A DNA stretch of 64,000 nt from Saccharothrix sp. ALI-22-I (GCF_001984175.1 NZ_MTQP01000060.1:186001-250000); one strand, 5' to 3'; numbered from the stretch's first letter, positions 17,351 through 26,225 are shown. Numbers and translations are program-made. The notes: generated by a model from the sequence alone, not told the origin.

Positions 17351-18322
17351 TCAGGACTCGTGGAAGTCCTGGAGGGCGGTCCCGGCGTCGTTCGGATGAT
17401 TGACGGTGATGGTGACGTCGTCCGGAGTCAGGACGTCGGACACCGTGTGGTCCTTGACCGGGTGGTCCCCGCGATCGTCCGGGTGAGTGTCGTCGGCCCG
17501 GTCGGTGAACCGGCCGTCGTCCGGTTCCTCATCGTCGGGAAACTCGTGCCGGTCGTCGGAATCCTGCTCGTAGTTGTCCCGATCCGACGAGATGTCGAGC
17601 CCCTGGAAGCGTCGCTGTTCGAGCCAGTCGAGCAGATTGTCGTCGCGGTCGAGCACCATCCAGGCGATTTTGCCGTCCCCGTCCTCGCTGCTCCGGATGA
17701 GGTCGAGCGTCGCGGCGGCGGCGTCGTGGGGGCCGGTGACCGTGACATCGGGAGTCGTCTCGTCGAAGGTGGCGGCGAACACCACCAGGTACCGCTCGGT
17801 CCGATTGACATAGGGGCTCTCGGTGACCGCTTGGCCGAACCGGTAGAGCATCGACGGGGTGAAGCTCCTGCGCCATGCGAAATCCGCGGCGGGATCGAAC
17901 TCTTCGCTCGTTTTCGTGGGCCGCTGGTCCTCCGGCGGCAGGGCGAGACGGAACAGGTGCCCGTCGGCGTCCTGGTCGGGGGAAGCGTCCACCGGCGTCC
18001 AGTCGAGGAGCTCGGGATCGGCGAACCTGAGCGCGTTGGCGATGTGGAGTGCGGCCTCCGTTCGCGCGTTGATCCACTCGTCGGCGTGATCGTTCTGGAG
18101 CCGGCGTCCGGTCGCGTCGTGCACGGCGTCCAGGTCGAGCCCCTGGTCGCGGAAGTCCCATACCTGCGGGAGGAGAACGTCCACTGTGGCGGCGGACGGG
18201 TAGATCGTGCGGATCACGGCGGCGGCCGTGGCCGCGCACAGGTCCGCGTGCTCCAAGACAGCGGCGGTGGTGAGTTCGAGGGACAGGGCGGGCGTGTAGT
18301 CCTGTTGTCGAGTGGAGTGCAT
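17351..18322 (-). CDS. Unknown 323-aa two-domain protein
   Basis: ATG at 18322 behind GGGAG. The N-terminal domain (about 1-110) is a helical module with CAATAAAVIRTIYPSAATVDV, akin to the CxHAAxRAL-x-HP module of the genes at 24984, 54665 and 59153. The C-terminal domain (about 200-280) contains RYLVVFAATFDETTPDVTV and a GPHDAAAATLDL stretch, which recurs in the 254-aa gene at 30191 (RYLVVLAASFAEDDPYCEV). It is a new domain combination within the array's own paralog set. Function unknown; probably cytoplasmic. Confidence 0.78.
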   Translation of the reverse strand: MHSTRQQDYTPALSLELTTAAVLEHADLCAATAAAVIRTIYPSAATVDVLLPQVWDFRDQGLDLDAVHDATGRRLQNDHADEWINARTEAALHIANALRFADPELLDWTPVDASPDQDADGHLFRLALPPEDQRPTKTSEEFDPAADFAWRRSFTPSMLYRFGQAVTESPYVNRTERYLVVFAATFDETTPDVTVTGPHDAAAATLDLIRSSEDGDGKIAWMVLDRDDNLLDWLEQRRFQGLDISSDRDNYEQDSDDRHEFPDDEEPDDGRFTDRADDTHPDDRGDHPVKDHTVSDVLTPDDVTITVNHPNDAGTALQDFHES

Positions 18323-18347
18323 GGCGATACTCCCGGTGGGGCTGGGT

Positions 18348-18435
18348 TGTCGGGTTCGTGTCGGGACCGGGGCGTCACCCCCGGTGTCCGACAAGATCAA
18401 TTTATTAGGTCCGGGCTCTTTCGTGCGGACGCCAA
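18348..18435 (-). promoter_or_regulatory. Promoter plus structured leader, 323-aa gene
   Basis: Box TTGGC, 26 nt, TAAATT; arms TGTCGG/CCGACA, inner stem ACCGGGG/CCCCGGT, loop GTGACG. Confidence 0.8.
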
Positions 18436-18573
18436 GAACGGCGGCGGACCGGGAGCGCGGGCGTCGGACGTGCGTCGGAGCGGGGTTTCAGCGCTGCACG
18501 ATCGTCGCGGTGTCGGCGTGGTCTGCCCCGGAGCTTCGGTGCCTGGCCGGTTCTGGTTCCGGCCGCCGACGAG

Positions 18574-18611
18574 CCGGACCCCGCCGCACTCGTGGGCGTG
18601 GCGGGGTCCGG
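18574..18611 (-). terminator. Terminator of the 322-aa HTH gene
   Basis: Perfect 12-bp stem CCGGACCCCGCC, 14-nt loop, 19 bp past the stop at 18630. Confidence 0.7.
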
Positions 18612-18629
18612 TCCGGATGTGAGGGCGGG

Positions 18630-19598
18630 CTACGTGACGAACTTGCGGACAGCGGCGTTGGCGATGTGCCCTCGACGCGTGCCGGCCCTGGGGCCGGACG
18701 TGGACGACTTCAGGAACTCGGCCACCCTCGGCATCTCGGTGAGGCTCTCGGGCGCCGTCGGCATCGCCGTGAGGGCTCCGGTTTCGTGCGGGTCGGTCTT
18801 CGGGCTGAACTTGTAGTGGCGGTACCACGCCAGCCAGGCGCGGGCCGCGGGCAGTTGGGAGCGGGCCCACCGGCGCGGTGCCCGGCGCCGGCCTTCGACG
18901 GGGGACGGGTCCACGACCGGCTTCGGGAACCGCCGGGGCAACGTGGTCGAGACGTACCATCCGTGCACGCTCGCCTTCGTGACTCCCAGTTCGGCGGCGA
19001 GCTGCCCGATCGTGAGCATCTCGGACTCGTCGGGCGCATCCTGCTGCGGGCCGTGGGCCTGCTCGTGCTCGGCTCCTCCGGTGCCCGTGACGGTGTCGAG
19101 GAAGTCGTGCAACACGGTCAGATCGTTGAAGATGTGGAGACGTCGGCCGTCGTCGTCCTGCTGGTCGAAGTCGGCCTGCTCGGTGGCCCAGTTGTAGGCC
19201 ACCACGGCGCGGAGGGCGTCGATGACGAACGCGGGCACGGGCACGTCATGCGGGGGTGGTTGCGTGGCGGGCTTCGGCTTCCCCTTGCGCGGGATGTTCC
19301 GACGCAGCTCGTTCCACTGCTCGAACTCGGGCCAGCGTTCGGCATGCCACTTGGGCCTGCGGCCGGGCTCGTCCGGGGCAGGGAACGGTGCCGGCGACGT
19401 GGGGCCGAATCGTGTGCGCCACATGCATACGGCCGCTTTCGTCACGTCGAATCGGGCAGCCAGCTCCGTGAGGGTGAGGACGGGGATGTCAGGGATGGTC
19501 GGACGTGCGGTGCCGGTCGGCTTGCGCGCCTCGGTGTCCTCGCTGCCGGGGTCGGGGTTCGCGGTGGATCGCGGCGTGCGGGTGTTGTCGGTCGTCAT
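18630..19598 (-). CDS. Protein with two helix-turn-helix motifs
   Basis: 322 aa from the ATG at 19598. The first HTH lies at about 43-65 (LTELAARFDVTKAAVCMWRT), followed by a FPAPDEPGRRPKWHAERWPE segment typical of actinobacterial excisionase-like HTH proteins, in which the domain is followed by a Trp-rich wing. The second HTH is at about 195-215 (LTIGQLAAELGVTKASVHGW), again followed by RRFPKPV. Between them is a DALRAVVAY...DQQDDDGRRLHIFNDL module that also makes up the 96-aa protein at 31284. Probably a sequence-specific DNA-binding regulator and a candidate for controlling the array's shared promoters; the target is unknown. Confidence 0.78.
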   Translation of the reverse strand: MTTDNTRTPRSTANPDPGSEDTEARKPTGTARPTIPDIPVLTLTELAARFDVTKAAVCMWRTRFGPTSPAPFPAPDEPGRRPKWHAERWPEFEQWNELRRNIPRKGKPKPATQPPPHDVPVPAFVIDALRAVVAYNWATEQADFDQQDDDGRRLHIFNDLTVLHDFLDTVTGTGGAEHEQAHGPQQDAPDESEMLTIGQLAAELGVTKASVHGWYVSTTLPRRFPKPVVDPSPVEGRRRAPRRWARSQLPAARAWLAWYRHYKFSPKTDPHETGALTAMPTAPESLTEMPRVAEFLKSSTSGPRAGTRRGHIANAAVRKFVT

Positions 19599-19623
19599 GC
19601 GGGTCTGCCCCTGGCTGTCCGGT

Positions 19624-19708
19624 TGTCGGGTTCGTGTCGGACCGGGGCGTCACCCCCTTGCCCGACAAGATCAACTTAGTGATTCGTGCCGTTCACCGCT
19701 GGCACCAA
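19624..19708 (-). promoter_or_regulatory. Promoter plus structured leader, HTH gene
   Basis: Box TTGGT, 25 nt, TAAGTT; arms TGTCGG/CCGACA, loop GTGACG, tail CGAACCCGACAA. Confidence 0.8.
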
Positions 19709-19806
19709 GAACGGCGTTCGGCCGGGAGCACGACCGGGCCGTGCGGAGGTTCGGCACGGAGTGGCGCTGTCGCCTTCCAGGCCGAACTCCGACGGAGCGG
19801 GGGGTG

Positions 19807-20439
19807 TCAGGTCTCCATGAGCGTCGCGATGTCGGTGTCGAACCGACTGAAGCGCGCACCCGGCATCCACGTCACGCCCGGGAGCACCTGCTCCGTGAGG
19901 TGCACCTTGGCGGGTTCGACGAGAACCCCGACCAGAATCAGCAGCAGTTCGTCGTCACGCCGGTCGCACACCCGGTAGACGAAGCGCCGGGTGTGCGTCG
20001 GTGGGCCGATGACGTAGTGCGCGCCGTCGGCGAAGCGTGCGCCGTGCGGCGCTTCGGCGACGGCCCTGGTGGGCGGGGCCGCGGTGGTCCTGGCCGATGC
20101 CGCGGTGGCGACCACCAGCCGGACCGCCACGGTCGCGCCGTACCAGAACCACCGGTGCCGTCCGTCGCGATAGGTCCACCGGACCACCAGGTCGGGCTCG
20201 TCGGGACTGTGGGCGCCCTCGATGTGCGCGCCCTGGCCGAACTCGGCAAGCTCGCCGGCAGCGCGGGTGCGGCTGAGGACGGCGACTTCGTCCAGCGTCC
20301 AACTCGGCTCGTGGCCGGGTCGGGCCGGCCACACCTGCCGGCCGGGTACGGCGTGCTCGGCGCGCAGGGTCGTACTCACTGCGGCGTCTTGCGGGTGGGT
20401 CGCGCGGCTGTCGGAGGTCTCGGTGTCGTGCTCGGACAT
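19807..20439 (-). CDS. Unknown 210-aa protein
   Basis: ATG at 20439 behind GAGGAGC. After a Ser/Thr/Asp-rich start it shows a beta-rich core with EPDLVVRWTYRDGRHRWFWY and a moderately hydrophobic strand or helix (ELLLILVGVLVEPAKVHL). A true transmembrane segment is uncertain. No family recognised. Only a decayed leader is seen upstream (20467-20497), so it may depend on read-through. Confidence 0.7.
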   Translation of the reverse strand: MSEHDTETSDSRATHPQDAAVSTTLRAEHAVPGRQVWPARPGHEPSWTLDEVAVLSRTRAAGELAEFGQGAHIEGAHSPDEPDLVVRWTYRDGRHRWFWYGATVAVRLVVATAASARTTAAPPTRAVAEAPHGARFADGAHYVIGPPTHTRRFVYRVCDRRDDELLLILVGVLVEPAKVHLTEQVLPGVTWMPGARFSRFDTDIATLMET

Positions 20440-20466
20440 GCTGCTCCTCTGGGTGGTTCGGAAGAT

Positions 20467-20497
20467 GCCGGGTCCGCATCGCGGTCGGGCGTCGGCC
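20467..20497 (-). promoter_or_regulatory. Decayed leader copy
   Basis: Minus-strand CCGACCGCGATGCGGACCCGGCA keeps the layout of the 3' arm and tail of the leader but has lost the GTGACG loop and the promoter boxes. Confidence 0.35.
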
Positions 20498-20689
20498 TGT
20501 CGTCCGGCAGCGGCGGATTTCCCGGCTTCGGTGTCGTGCGGGATTCGTCAGACCTTCCGGCGCAAAGGGGGATGGCGGCCGAGTCGCTGGGCGCCCTCGC
20601 CGGTGCAGGAGCGCACCCGGCTTCGAAGCCGGACGCGGTGTGGGTCTGTGCGGTCGCCTCGCGGAAGCGTGCGGCGGTTCTGCCGGAAC

Positions 20690-20727
20690 GTTCCCGCCGC
20701 CCTTCGGGCGTGCCGGGGCGGCGGGAA
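20690..20727 (-). terminator. Terminator of the 203-aa gene
   Basis: Stem GTTCCCGCCGCCC pairing with GGGCGGCGGGAAC (one base bulged), 34 bp past the stop at 20761. Confidence 0.7.
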
Positions 20728-20760
20728 CGCGGTGCCGCCATCAGCAGACGGCGGCAGGGC

Positions 20761-21372
20761 TTACGCGGACGTGCCCTGGTTCTCGACGAACCGCGTGACG
20801 GCCTCGGTCACCCGTCCGCGGTTCAGTTCGGTGTGCCACAGCAGCGCGTCGTCGGCGCGGAGCGTCAAGGGCTGGCTGAGGTAGTGCAGCATCGGCGGCG
20901 TCGGGCTCGGCGGCTGGTCGCCCGACAGGATCGACAACGCCTCGCGGTGCTGCGCGGCCATGCGCGCCACCATCCGGTCGGATACGCCCAGCCACGGTTC
21001 GGCCAGCGCGTACCGGCCCTCGGCGTCGGGCTCGACGGTCCGCGGCAACAAGTCCCCGTCGCGTCGATCGTCGTGGATCACCAGTAGCTTGCCGCGCCAC
21101 TCCCACCGCACCACGTCGTCGCCGAAGTGCATTTCCGCGTACACGCCGATCCACTGGGCGACCGACGCGCGGACCCGCACCGTCACCTCCTGTTCGTCGC
21201 CGTCGAGCGTGCGGTGGTCGTGCTCGTGGTCGATCACGCCGTGCAGTTCGCCGTCCACCACGGCGGGGAAGGCCACGGCGTGGTAGCGGCGCGTCACCAT
21301 TACCTCGCCGGGCCGGACCGGGCCGGGTGACGCGCCGTGGACTCGCGTGCCGTCGTCAACGTTCGCTCGCAT
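20761..21372 (-). CDS. Unknown 203-aa protein, paralog of the 376-aa gene
   Basis: ATG at 21372 behind AGGAG. It is a shorter paralog of the N-terminal two thirds of the gene at 24984. Both have PGEVMVxxR near the start, then a strand with VxRWEWRGKLLVIHDD (here) or VHYEWRGDVLAVWDD (there), then PDAEGRYALAEPWLGVSD or PAADGRYLVQDHWMVLSD, and then a helix with HREAL. This copy lacks the C-terminal helical module of the longer one. The conserved beta-sheet core suggests a small globular domain. No catalytic residues are evident. Confidence 0.78.
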   Translation of the reverse strand: MRANVDDGTRVHGASPGPVRPGEVMVTRRYHAVAFPAVVDGELHGVIDHEHDHRTLDGDEQEVTVRVRASVAQWIGVYAEMHFGDDVVRWEWRGKLLVIHDDRRDGDLLPRTVEPDAEGRYALAEPWLGVSDRMVARMAAQHREALSILSGDQPPSPTPPMLHYLSQPLTLRADDALLWHTELNRGRVTEAVTRFVENQGTSA

Positions 21373-21394
21373 GCGTGTACTCCTGCTGGTCGGT

Positions 21395-21479
21395 TGTCGG
21401 GTTCGTGTCGGGACCGGACGTCACCCCTTGCCCGACAAGATCAACTTTAGTGATTCGTGCCGTTCACGCCGGCGGTAAG
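21395..21479 (-). promoter_or_regulatory. Promoter plus structured leader, 203-aa gene
   Basis: Box CTTAC, 25 nt, TAAAGT; arms TGTCGG/CCGACA, loop GTGACG, tail CGAACCCGACAA. Confidence 0.8.
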
Positions 21480-21527
21480 CGGATTGCCGACCGGTGCGTC
21501 GCCGTCGGCCTGGTGCGGGTTACGCGT

Positions 21528-21571
21528 GCGCCTCTCCGTGGAACGGACGTGTCCGCTCCACGGAGAGGCGC
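21528..21571 (-). terminator. Terminator of the 96-aa Cys-rich gene
   Basis: Long inverted repeat GCGCCTCTCCGTGGA/TCCACGGAGAGGCGC with an inner CGGAC/GTCCG stem, about 70 bp past the stop at 21642. Confidence 0.7.
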
Positions 21572-21641
21572 TTCGCAGGCGCACGAAACGCGCTCGGGGC
21601 TCGCAGCCGTGCGGTGTGCCCAGATGGGGAGAAGGGGTGCG

Positions 21642-21932
21642 TTATCGGCGTCGGGCGTGGAGCGTGCGCTTCACGCGGGTGTGCTCCGGGCGGTAGCCGT
21701 TCTGGTAGGCGGTGTTGGCCACGCGGCAACACTTGCCCCGGCAGTGGAAGCGCTGATAGCCGTAACGGGTGCCGTGAGGGCACCGGATGTGGGTGGACAC
21801 GTCGTTGGCGTCGCGCCAGTCCTCGCGTAGTTCCCGGGAACTGGGGATCTCGGGGCGTCCGTTTTTCGTCTTGAGCTGCGCTAACCGGGACTGTCGCAAC
21901 CGGTCGGGGTTCGTGGGGGTGCAATCGTGCAC
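21642..21932 (-). CDS. Small Cys/His protein, probable zinc binder
   Basis: 96 aa from the GTG at 21932 (MHDCTPTNP), AGGAG 8 nt upstream. A basic first half is followed by HIRCPHGTRYGYQRFHC and RGKCCRVANTAYQNGYR, giving Cys and His spaced as in a small zinc ribbon or knuckle. Similar CPHG...CRGKCC proteins occur in actinophages. DNA or RNA binding is plausible given its charge, but is not shown. Single-gene unit. Confidence 0.7.
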   Translation of the reverse strand: MHDCTPTNPDRLRQSRLAQLKTKNGRPEIPSSRELREDWRDANDVSTHIRCPHGTRYGYQRFHCRGKCCRVANTAYQNGYRPEHTRVKRTLHARRR

Positions 21933-21955
21933 GCGGCTCTCCTGGTGGTGCGGGA

Positions 21956-22042
21956 TGTCGGGTCCGTGTCGGGACCGGGGCGTCACCCTCGGTGCCGGCA
22001 AGATCGACGCTAGTGGTCAAGACCGTCCCATGTGGACGCTTG
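21956..22042 (-). promoter_or_regulatory. Promoter plus structured leader, 96-aa gene
   Basis: Box CAAGC, 25 nt, TAGCGT; outer arms TGCCGG/CCGACA are imperfect (one mismatch), loop GTGACG. The rest of the gap to 22414 holds only a terminator hairpin. Confidence 0.75.
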
Positions 22043-22344
22043 CGGCGGTGCTCGACGTGGACCACGGGTGTCGGCTGCACGGCGATCCGCCTCGGTGACG
22101 CCTTCCGCGATGCCGGTCCTGTGGAGCTCGCATCGCCCGTGCCGCGCGCAACCGCGATGCCGGGGATGAGGTGTCTTCATGACCGGCGACGGACGAGATA
22201 TCGGCGGTCCGATCGACACCCGGAACCCACGCGGGGAACGGCGGTCTCTCGCACCGGAGACCACATGAGTCCCGGCCGGCTCTCGTCGAAGCCACCGGGG
22301 GCATCGCTGTGTCGGGTCGGTTCGCGGTGCGGAGACGGCGAAGA

Positions 22345-22371
22345 CCCCGCGGCGCGGGGCGCGCTGCGGGG
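22345..22371 (-). terminator. Terminator of the 322-aa gene at 22415
   Basis: CCCCGC...GCGGGG inverted repeat with inner GCGC/GCGC, 43 bp past the stop. Confidence 0.5.
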
Positions 22372-22414
22372 CCGAACGGGACTACCGGAGATGGTGCCGA
22401 CGCGCGCCGGGGGC

Positions 22415-23383
22415 TCAGTCGGTCGGCGTCCATTCCCACACCGGCACCATCACCGCGTAGTCCTCGCCGTTGTGGGCGCCCACGTGGCCGTCCTTCCACC
22501 GCCACACCCACAGCCGGGCCACGTCGCCGGTCGGCCGCAGTTCGGACCACTCGGTGTGGATGGTGGCGGGTCCGCCGGAACTGCTGACGCCGGTCTCGTC
22601 GCGGTGGCTGCTGGCGTTGAAGACGATGCTCGATGACCGGTCGCCGGGTTCGCTGCGGTTGCGGAACGACCCGCCGAGCACGCCGATCTGTCCGGCAGCG
22701 AGCAGCCCCGACCTCCACGGCGCGGCCAACCGGACTGCGTCGCCCGGCATCGGGGTCAACGGGCGGTCATGGCACCTGGTGTGGTCCTGGATCTCCAGCG
22801 ACCACGGCGGCGGCGTCACCAGGAGTGCGCCGGCCGCGGACCGTGACACGCCGATCGGGCCTGCGCTGGTGGCGACGGGCACGATGCCGTCCGCCGCGCC
22901 GACCGCGACGGCCAGCGCCAGGATGTCCACCACGGCGCGGGAGTGGACTCCCTTGCGTGAGAAGGGCTCGCCCGTCCGATCGAATACGTGGCGGTTCTCG
23001 CGGAGGATCTTCTGCGGTTCGGCGCACGGGCAGAGCGCGACACCGGCGCTGTCGACCATCGTGCAGAAGAGGTCGGCGCTCCTCAGCGCCCGCACAAGCG
23101 AGTGCTCGCTGTTGACGGCCTGGTCGGTCCGGGTATTCACGCGGCGGCAGCCTGCGGCGTGGACGGCGATCCTGTGGTTGTCCTCGCCACCGAGCACCCC
23201 CTCCCACACGATCAGGTAGGAGATCGGGGCGGCGAGCGCGTCGTCGACTCCCAGCCGATGCAGCATCGACAGCGGTCGGGCGGTCGGAACGTCGCGGAAT
23301 TCGGGCAGGTTGGTCGTGATCGTGGTCGCGCTTGTCGTCGGGACGGTGGAGCGTGGTGCGGCAACGGGAACGGAATCGGGCAC
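22415..23383 (-). CDS. Unknown 322-aa protein
   Basis: GTG at 23383 (MPDSVPVAAP), GGGGAG 6 nt upstream. A middle region with GCRRVNTRTDQAVNSEHSLV, then a Cys pair in VALCPCAEPQKI and a hydrophobic stretch VVDILALAVAVGAADGIVPV. The last 80 residues carry a beta-rich part (RPTGDVARLWVWRWKDGHVG) ending YAVMVPVWEWTPTD. No known domain is recognised. No leader or YAAGC promoter lies upstream, and a terminator separates it from the gene before, so its promoter is unidentified. Confidence 0.72.
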   Translation of the reverse strand: MPDSVPVAAPRSTVPTTSATTITTNLPEFRDVPTARPLSMLHRLGVDDALAAPISYLIVWEGVLGGEDNHRIAVHAAGCRRVNTRTDQAVNSEHSLVRALRSADLFCTMVDSAGVALCPCAEPQKILRENRHVFDRTGEPFSRKGVHSRAVVDILALAVAVGAADGIVPVATSAGPIGVSRSAAGALLVTPPPWSLEIQDHTRCHDRPLTPMPGDAVRLAAPWRSGLLAAGQIGVLGGSFRNRSEPGDRSSSIVFNASSHRDETGVSSSGGPATIHTEWSELRPTGDVARLWVWRWKDGHVGAHNGEDYAVMVPVWEWTPTD

Positions 23384-23537
23384 GGAGTTCTCCCCACGCA
23401 AAGCGTTGATCCGATGAGGGCTTGTCGAAACGCCGGGTGTCTTCACCGGCGGCGACATCAGCGAACATACGGAGCAGGGGTATGTGTTGCTCGCGGTTAG
23501 CGCGGGTGCGACGGTGCAGCCGGTCTCGGCGCGTCGT

Positions 23538-23587
23538 GGAACGGTGGCCCTGCGTCGCCGGGTTCGCGTCACAGGGCCACCGGAACG
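23538..23587 (-). terminator. Terminator of the 435-aa gene
   Basis: Stem ACGGTGGCCCTG/CAGGGCCACCG(G) with a 19-nt loop, just past the stop at 23602. Confidence 0.65.
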
Positions 23588-23601
23588 TGTGCTGTCCTGG
23601 C

Positions 23602-24909
23602 CTACGCCGGCAAGCCGGGTACCAGGGTCAGCCGGACGACGAACACGACCTCGCACGAGCCGTCCAGCGGCGGACAGCCGCCGACGAAGTAGTGGGTCCG
23701 GACATCCTTCGCGCGCTGCGTCGCCTCGGCGCGGTTTGTCGCCCGCACCACGACCTCGCGATAGTCCAGCCCGGACACCAGCAGGGTGACCCGGTAGTTC
23801 TCGCCCTGGGTGAACGACGTCAGCCGTCCTGCCACGTCCTGCAACGCACGCAACCGGGCGGGCTCTTCGGTCTGGGCACGGTAGTCGGCGAGTTTGTCCA
23901 CCACCATCTCCAGGCGGGGAACCGTGCCCCACAGCCTGTCCTGCTCCACTGCCGCACGGCGTTCCCGCTCGGCCTGGACGTACAGCAGCCGCACGGTGTC
24001 GCGCCGGACCTCGGCCGCGGCGTCGCCGAGGTTCATGTCCGCTTCGAGGGTCAGGGCGTGGGCCAGACCCACGAGGTCACCGGCGGCCTGGTGGCGGTAC
24101 AGCGCCGTCGTCGCGGTGTTCACCTCCTCGTACTCGGCGTCGTTGTGGAACCACGTGCTCGGGTCCGGCGCGTCCGCGTGGCTCCAGTCCACCAGGCGGG
24201 TGTTCGTGACGGGGGCGAAGAACCGCTTGCCGTTTACCAGCCACAGCACGCACCGCGCGTGGGGCAGCAGCGCGATGGGCGTGCCCGGCTGGGGCAGCCA
24301 CTCGGGCACCGGGATGTGTCGGCTGCACGGCTCCTGGTGCCACGGGCCGGCTCCCCGGACGTCGCGGGCCCGGCGGTCGGGGGTGGCGCACTCCGCGCAG
24401 TAACGCCTGCCGGACGGCTGGCCGGGTGCGGCCGTCGGGTACGGCGAGACCAGCCTGGTGCGGTGGCCGTCGTCGAGGATCCGGAAGTCCTGGTCGACCT
24501 GCCCTGACTGCGTGGTCGCGGTCCAGCCGACGACGGTGTCCGCATCGACCGCAGCGGTCGTGGAGGTGTCGCCGGTGCGCCAGACCACCGCGTCCCAGCC
24601 TGGGGTGACGGCAAGGGGTGCGCCCGGTGCGGGCGGCGGCACCGGGCGCAGCGCGGGCGGCGGGGGAAGCTGCCCGCCGGCGGTGAGGGCGTCCACCAGG
24701 TCGCGCACGTCCGCGTCGGCGGGCAGGTCGCCGAACGACTCGGACTCGGTGAGCACGACGTCGTCCGAGATTCGCTCGACGTCGTAGGACAGGCCGTCGG
24801 TGCCGTTCCAGGTCGATTCCAGGACGCGGTAGTACTCGCCGTCCACGCGGACGACCCGGACCCGGCGCGTGCCGGTGACGATGCTGCCGGGCCTGCTGCT
24901 GTTGCCCAT
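23602..24909 (-). CDS. Unknown 435-aa protein
   Basis: ATG at 24909 with AGAGG upstream. The N-terminal domain is beta-rich (RRVRVVRVDGEYYRVLEST). A Pro-rich linker leads to a Cys/His region (GRRYCAECATPDRRARDVRG, HQEPCSRHIPVPEW) that may bind zinc. A long helical part follows (VRRDTVRLLYVQAERERRAA). The last 60 residues (NYRVTLLVSGLDYREVVVRA, THYFVGGCPPLDGSCEVVFV) match a small domain that survives alone as a remnant at 55928-56157. Function unknown. Confidence 0.78.
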   Translation of the reverse strand: MGNSSRPGSIVTGTRRVRVVRVDGEYYRVLESTWNGTDGLSYDVERISDDVVLTESESFGDLPADADVRDLVDALTAGGQLPPPPALRPVPPPAPGAPLAVTPGWDAVVWRTGDTSTTAAVDADTVVGWTATTQSGQVDQDFRILDDGHRTRLVSPYPTAAPGQPSGRRYCAECATPDRRARDVRGAGPWHQEPCSRHIPVPEWLPQPGTPIALLPHARCVLWLVNGKRFFAPVTNTRLVDWSHADAPDPSTWFHNDAEYEEVNTATTALYRHQAAGDLVGLAHALTLEADMNLGDAAAEVRRDTVRLLYVQAERERRAAVEQDRLWGTVPRLEMVVDKLADYRAQTEEPARLRALQDVAGRLTSFTQGENYRVTLLVSGLDYREVVVRATNRAEATQRAKDVRTHYFVGGCPPLDGSCEVVFVVRLTLVPGLPA

Positions 24910-24931
24910 GTCGGGCCTCTCGTCTCGAGGT

Positions 24932-24971
24932 CGCGCGGTCGGCGCCGCCCGCGGGAGGCGCCGACCGCGCG
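24932..24971 (-). terminator. Terminator of the 376-aa gene
   Basis: Perfect 15-bp stem CGCGCGGTCGGCGCC with a 10-nt loop, 13 bp past the stop at 24984. It ends only about 22 bp before the next start codon, so it could also act as an attenuator for the 435-aa gene. Confidence 0.75.
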
Positions 24972-24983
24972 GTGAGGGAAGGG

Positions 24984-26114
24984 TCAGTTGCCGTTGGCGC
25001 GCGCGTCGTGGTGCGTGGCGGTGCCGGAGCAGCACGGGAAGTAGTCCGGCCTGCCCTCGGTGCCGTGCTCGGAGGCATCGACCTCTACGACCACGGCGTG
25101 GCCGACGGGCTCGTGCTCGGCGGGCGGGTGCGGGGCGCGGCACGGTTCCGGCGCGGGGCGCAGGTTGACCTTCGCCATGTGCAGCGACCGGGCGCGGAGG
25201 TCGGTGCACCACCCCAGGCGTTCCGGCGCGAGGAAGGCCAGTGCCTCGGTCAACCACCGTTCGACGTCGGTCGCGGCGTGATGCCACTGTGGGTCGTCGC
25301 TGAACGACAGGTCGTTGTGGTGGTAGTCGCGTACTCCGGCCAGGACGACGTTGGCGTCGCTGCTCCGGTCGTGGTCGTGGAGGTCGACCACGACGCTCCA
25401 GGCGTCGGGGTGGAAGCGCAGCACGGCGCGCGCCGCAGCCTGGACGCACCGACGCGCGTGGTGCGCGACGGCCTCGTCTGCCGCTGTGCGGGCGGCCGTG
25501 ATGCGGTCGTACTCCCGCCCGCGCTCGACACCGGGATCGAACCGCTGGACCGCTTCGATCAGCGCGTCGCGTCGCCGCCCGATCTCCTCGTCGGTCTCCG
25601 GAGAACGGCTGTCCGCCGGGCGGCTGAGGTAGTCCAGCAGCACCGGGTCGATGCTCGGGTGCTCGATGCCCGCCAGGTTGGTCAGGGCGTCCCGGTGGCG
25701 GTCGAGGTGGCGCTGCGCCGCGTCGTCGGACAGGACCATCCAGTGGTCCTGGACCAGGTACCGGCCGTCGGCGGCGGGCCTGACGAACCGTGGCTGGCCG
25801 TCGGCGGCGTGCGGGTCGTCCCACACCGCCAGCACGTCACCGCGCCACTCGTAGTGCACCTGGCCGGGGTGGTCGGCCTCCTCGATCAGGCCCATCCACT
25901 CCAGGATCGGGCGGCGCAGCCAGACGCCCACACCGCCCGCGACACGCCGGTCAGCGTCGGTGACGGTGTGGTCGGGCAGCGGAACCGGACCGGTCTGGGG
26001 GATGCCCGGTAGGGGCGGGTTTGAGCCGCGCACGACCACCAGAACCTCGCCGGGGAAGAGTTCGGCCGGCGTGCGGAGGTCGTGCGCCGCGCCGTCGTTG
26101 GCGGTTTCCCTCAT
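24984..26114 (-). CDS. Unknown 376-aa two-domain protein
   Basis: ATG at 26114 behind GGAGC. Domain 1 (about 1-170) is the same as the 203-aa paralog at 20761 (PGEVLVVVRG, VHYEWRGDVLAVWDD, GRYLVQDHWMVLSD). Domain 2 (about 200-300) is a helical module with HHARRCVQAAARAVLRFHPDAWSV, also found in the genes at 54665, 59153, 44273 and 17351. The last 50 residues are His/Cys-rich (PDYFPCCSGTATHHD). The array thus reuses modules in different combinations. Probably cytoplasmic; function unknown. Confidence 0.78.
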   Translation of the reverse strand: MRETANDGAAHDLRTPAELFPGEVLVVVRGSNPPLPGIPQTGPVPLPDHTVTDADRRVAGGVGVWLRRPILEWMGLIEEADHPGQVHYEWRGDVLAVWDDPHAADGQPRFVRPAADGRYLVQDHWMVLSDDAAQRHLDRHRDALTNLAGIEHPSIDPVLLDYLSRPADSRSPETDEEIGRRRDALIEAVQRFDPGVERGREYDRITAARTAADEAVAHHARRCVQAAARAVLRFHPDAWSVVVDLHDHDRSSDANVVLAGVRDYHHNDLSFSDDPQWHHAATDVERWLTEALAFLAPERLGWCTDLRARSLHMAKVNLRPAPEPCRAPHPPAEHEPVGHAVVVEVDASEHGTEGRPDYFPCCSGTATHHDARANGN

Positions 26115-26138
26115 GGGTGTGCTCCTGCCTGTCGGGGT

Positions 26139-26225
26139 TGTCGGGTTCGCGTCGGGACCGGGGCGTCACCCCCGACGACCGACAAGATCAACATAGTGTT
26201 TCCGCAGTTCCCGTGCTGTCGCTTG
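26139..26225 (-). promoter_or_regulatory. Promoter plus structured leader, 376-aa gene
   Basis: Box CAAGC, 25 nt, TATGTT; arms TGTCGG/CCGACG, loop GTGACG, tail CGAACCCGACAA. Confidence 0.8.

Noticed and set aside
19222..21087. Long plus-strand frame of about 620 codons
   Set aside because: It crosses promoters, terminators and three minus-strand genes and has low-complexity Arg/Gly-rich sequence.
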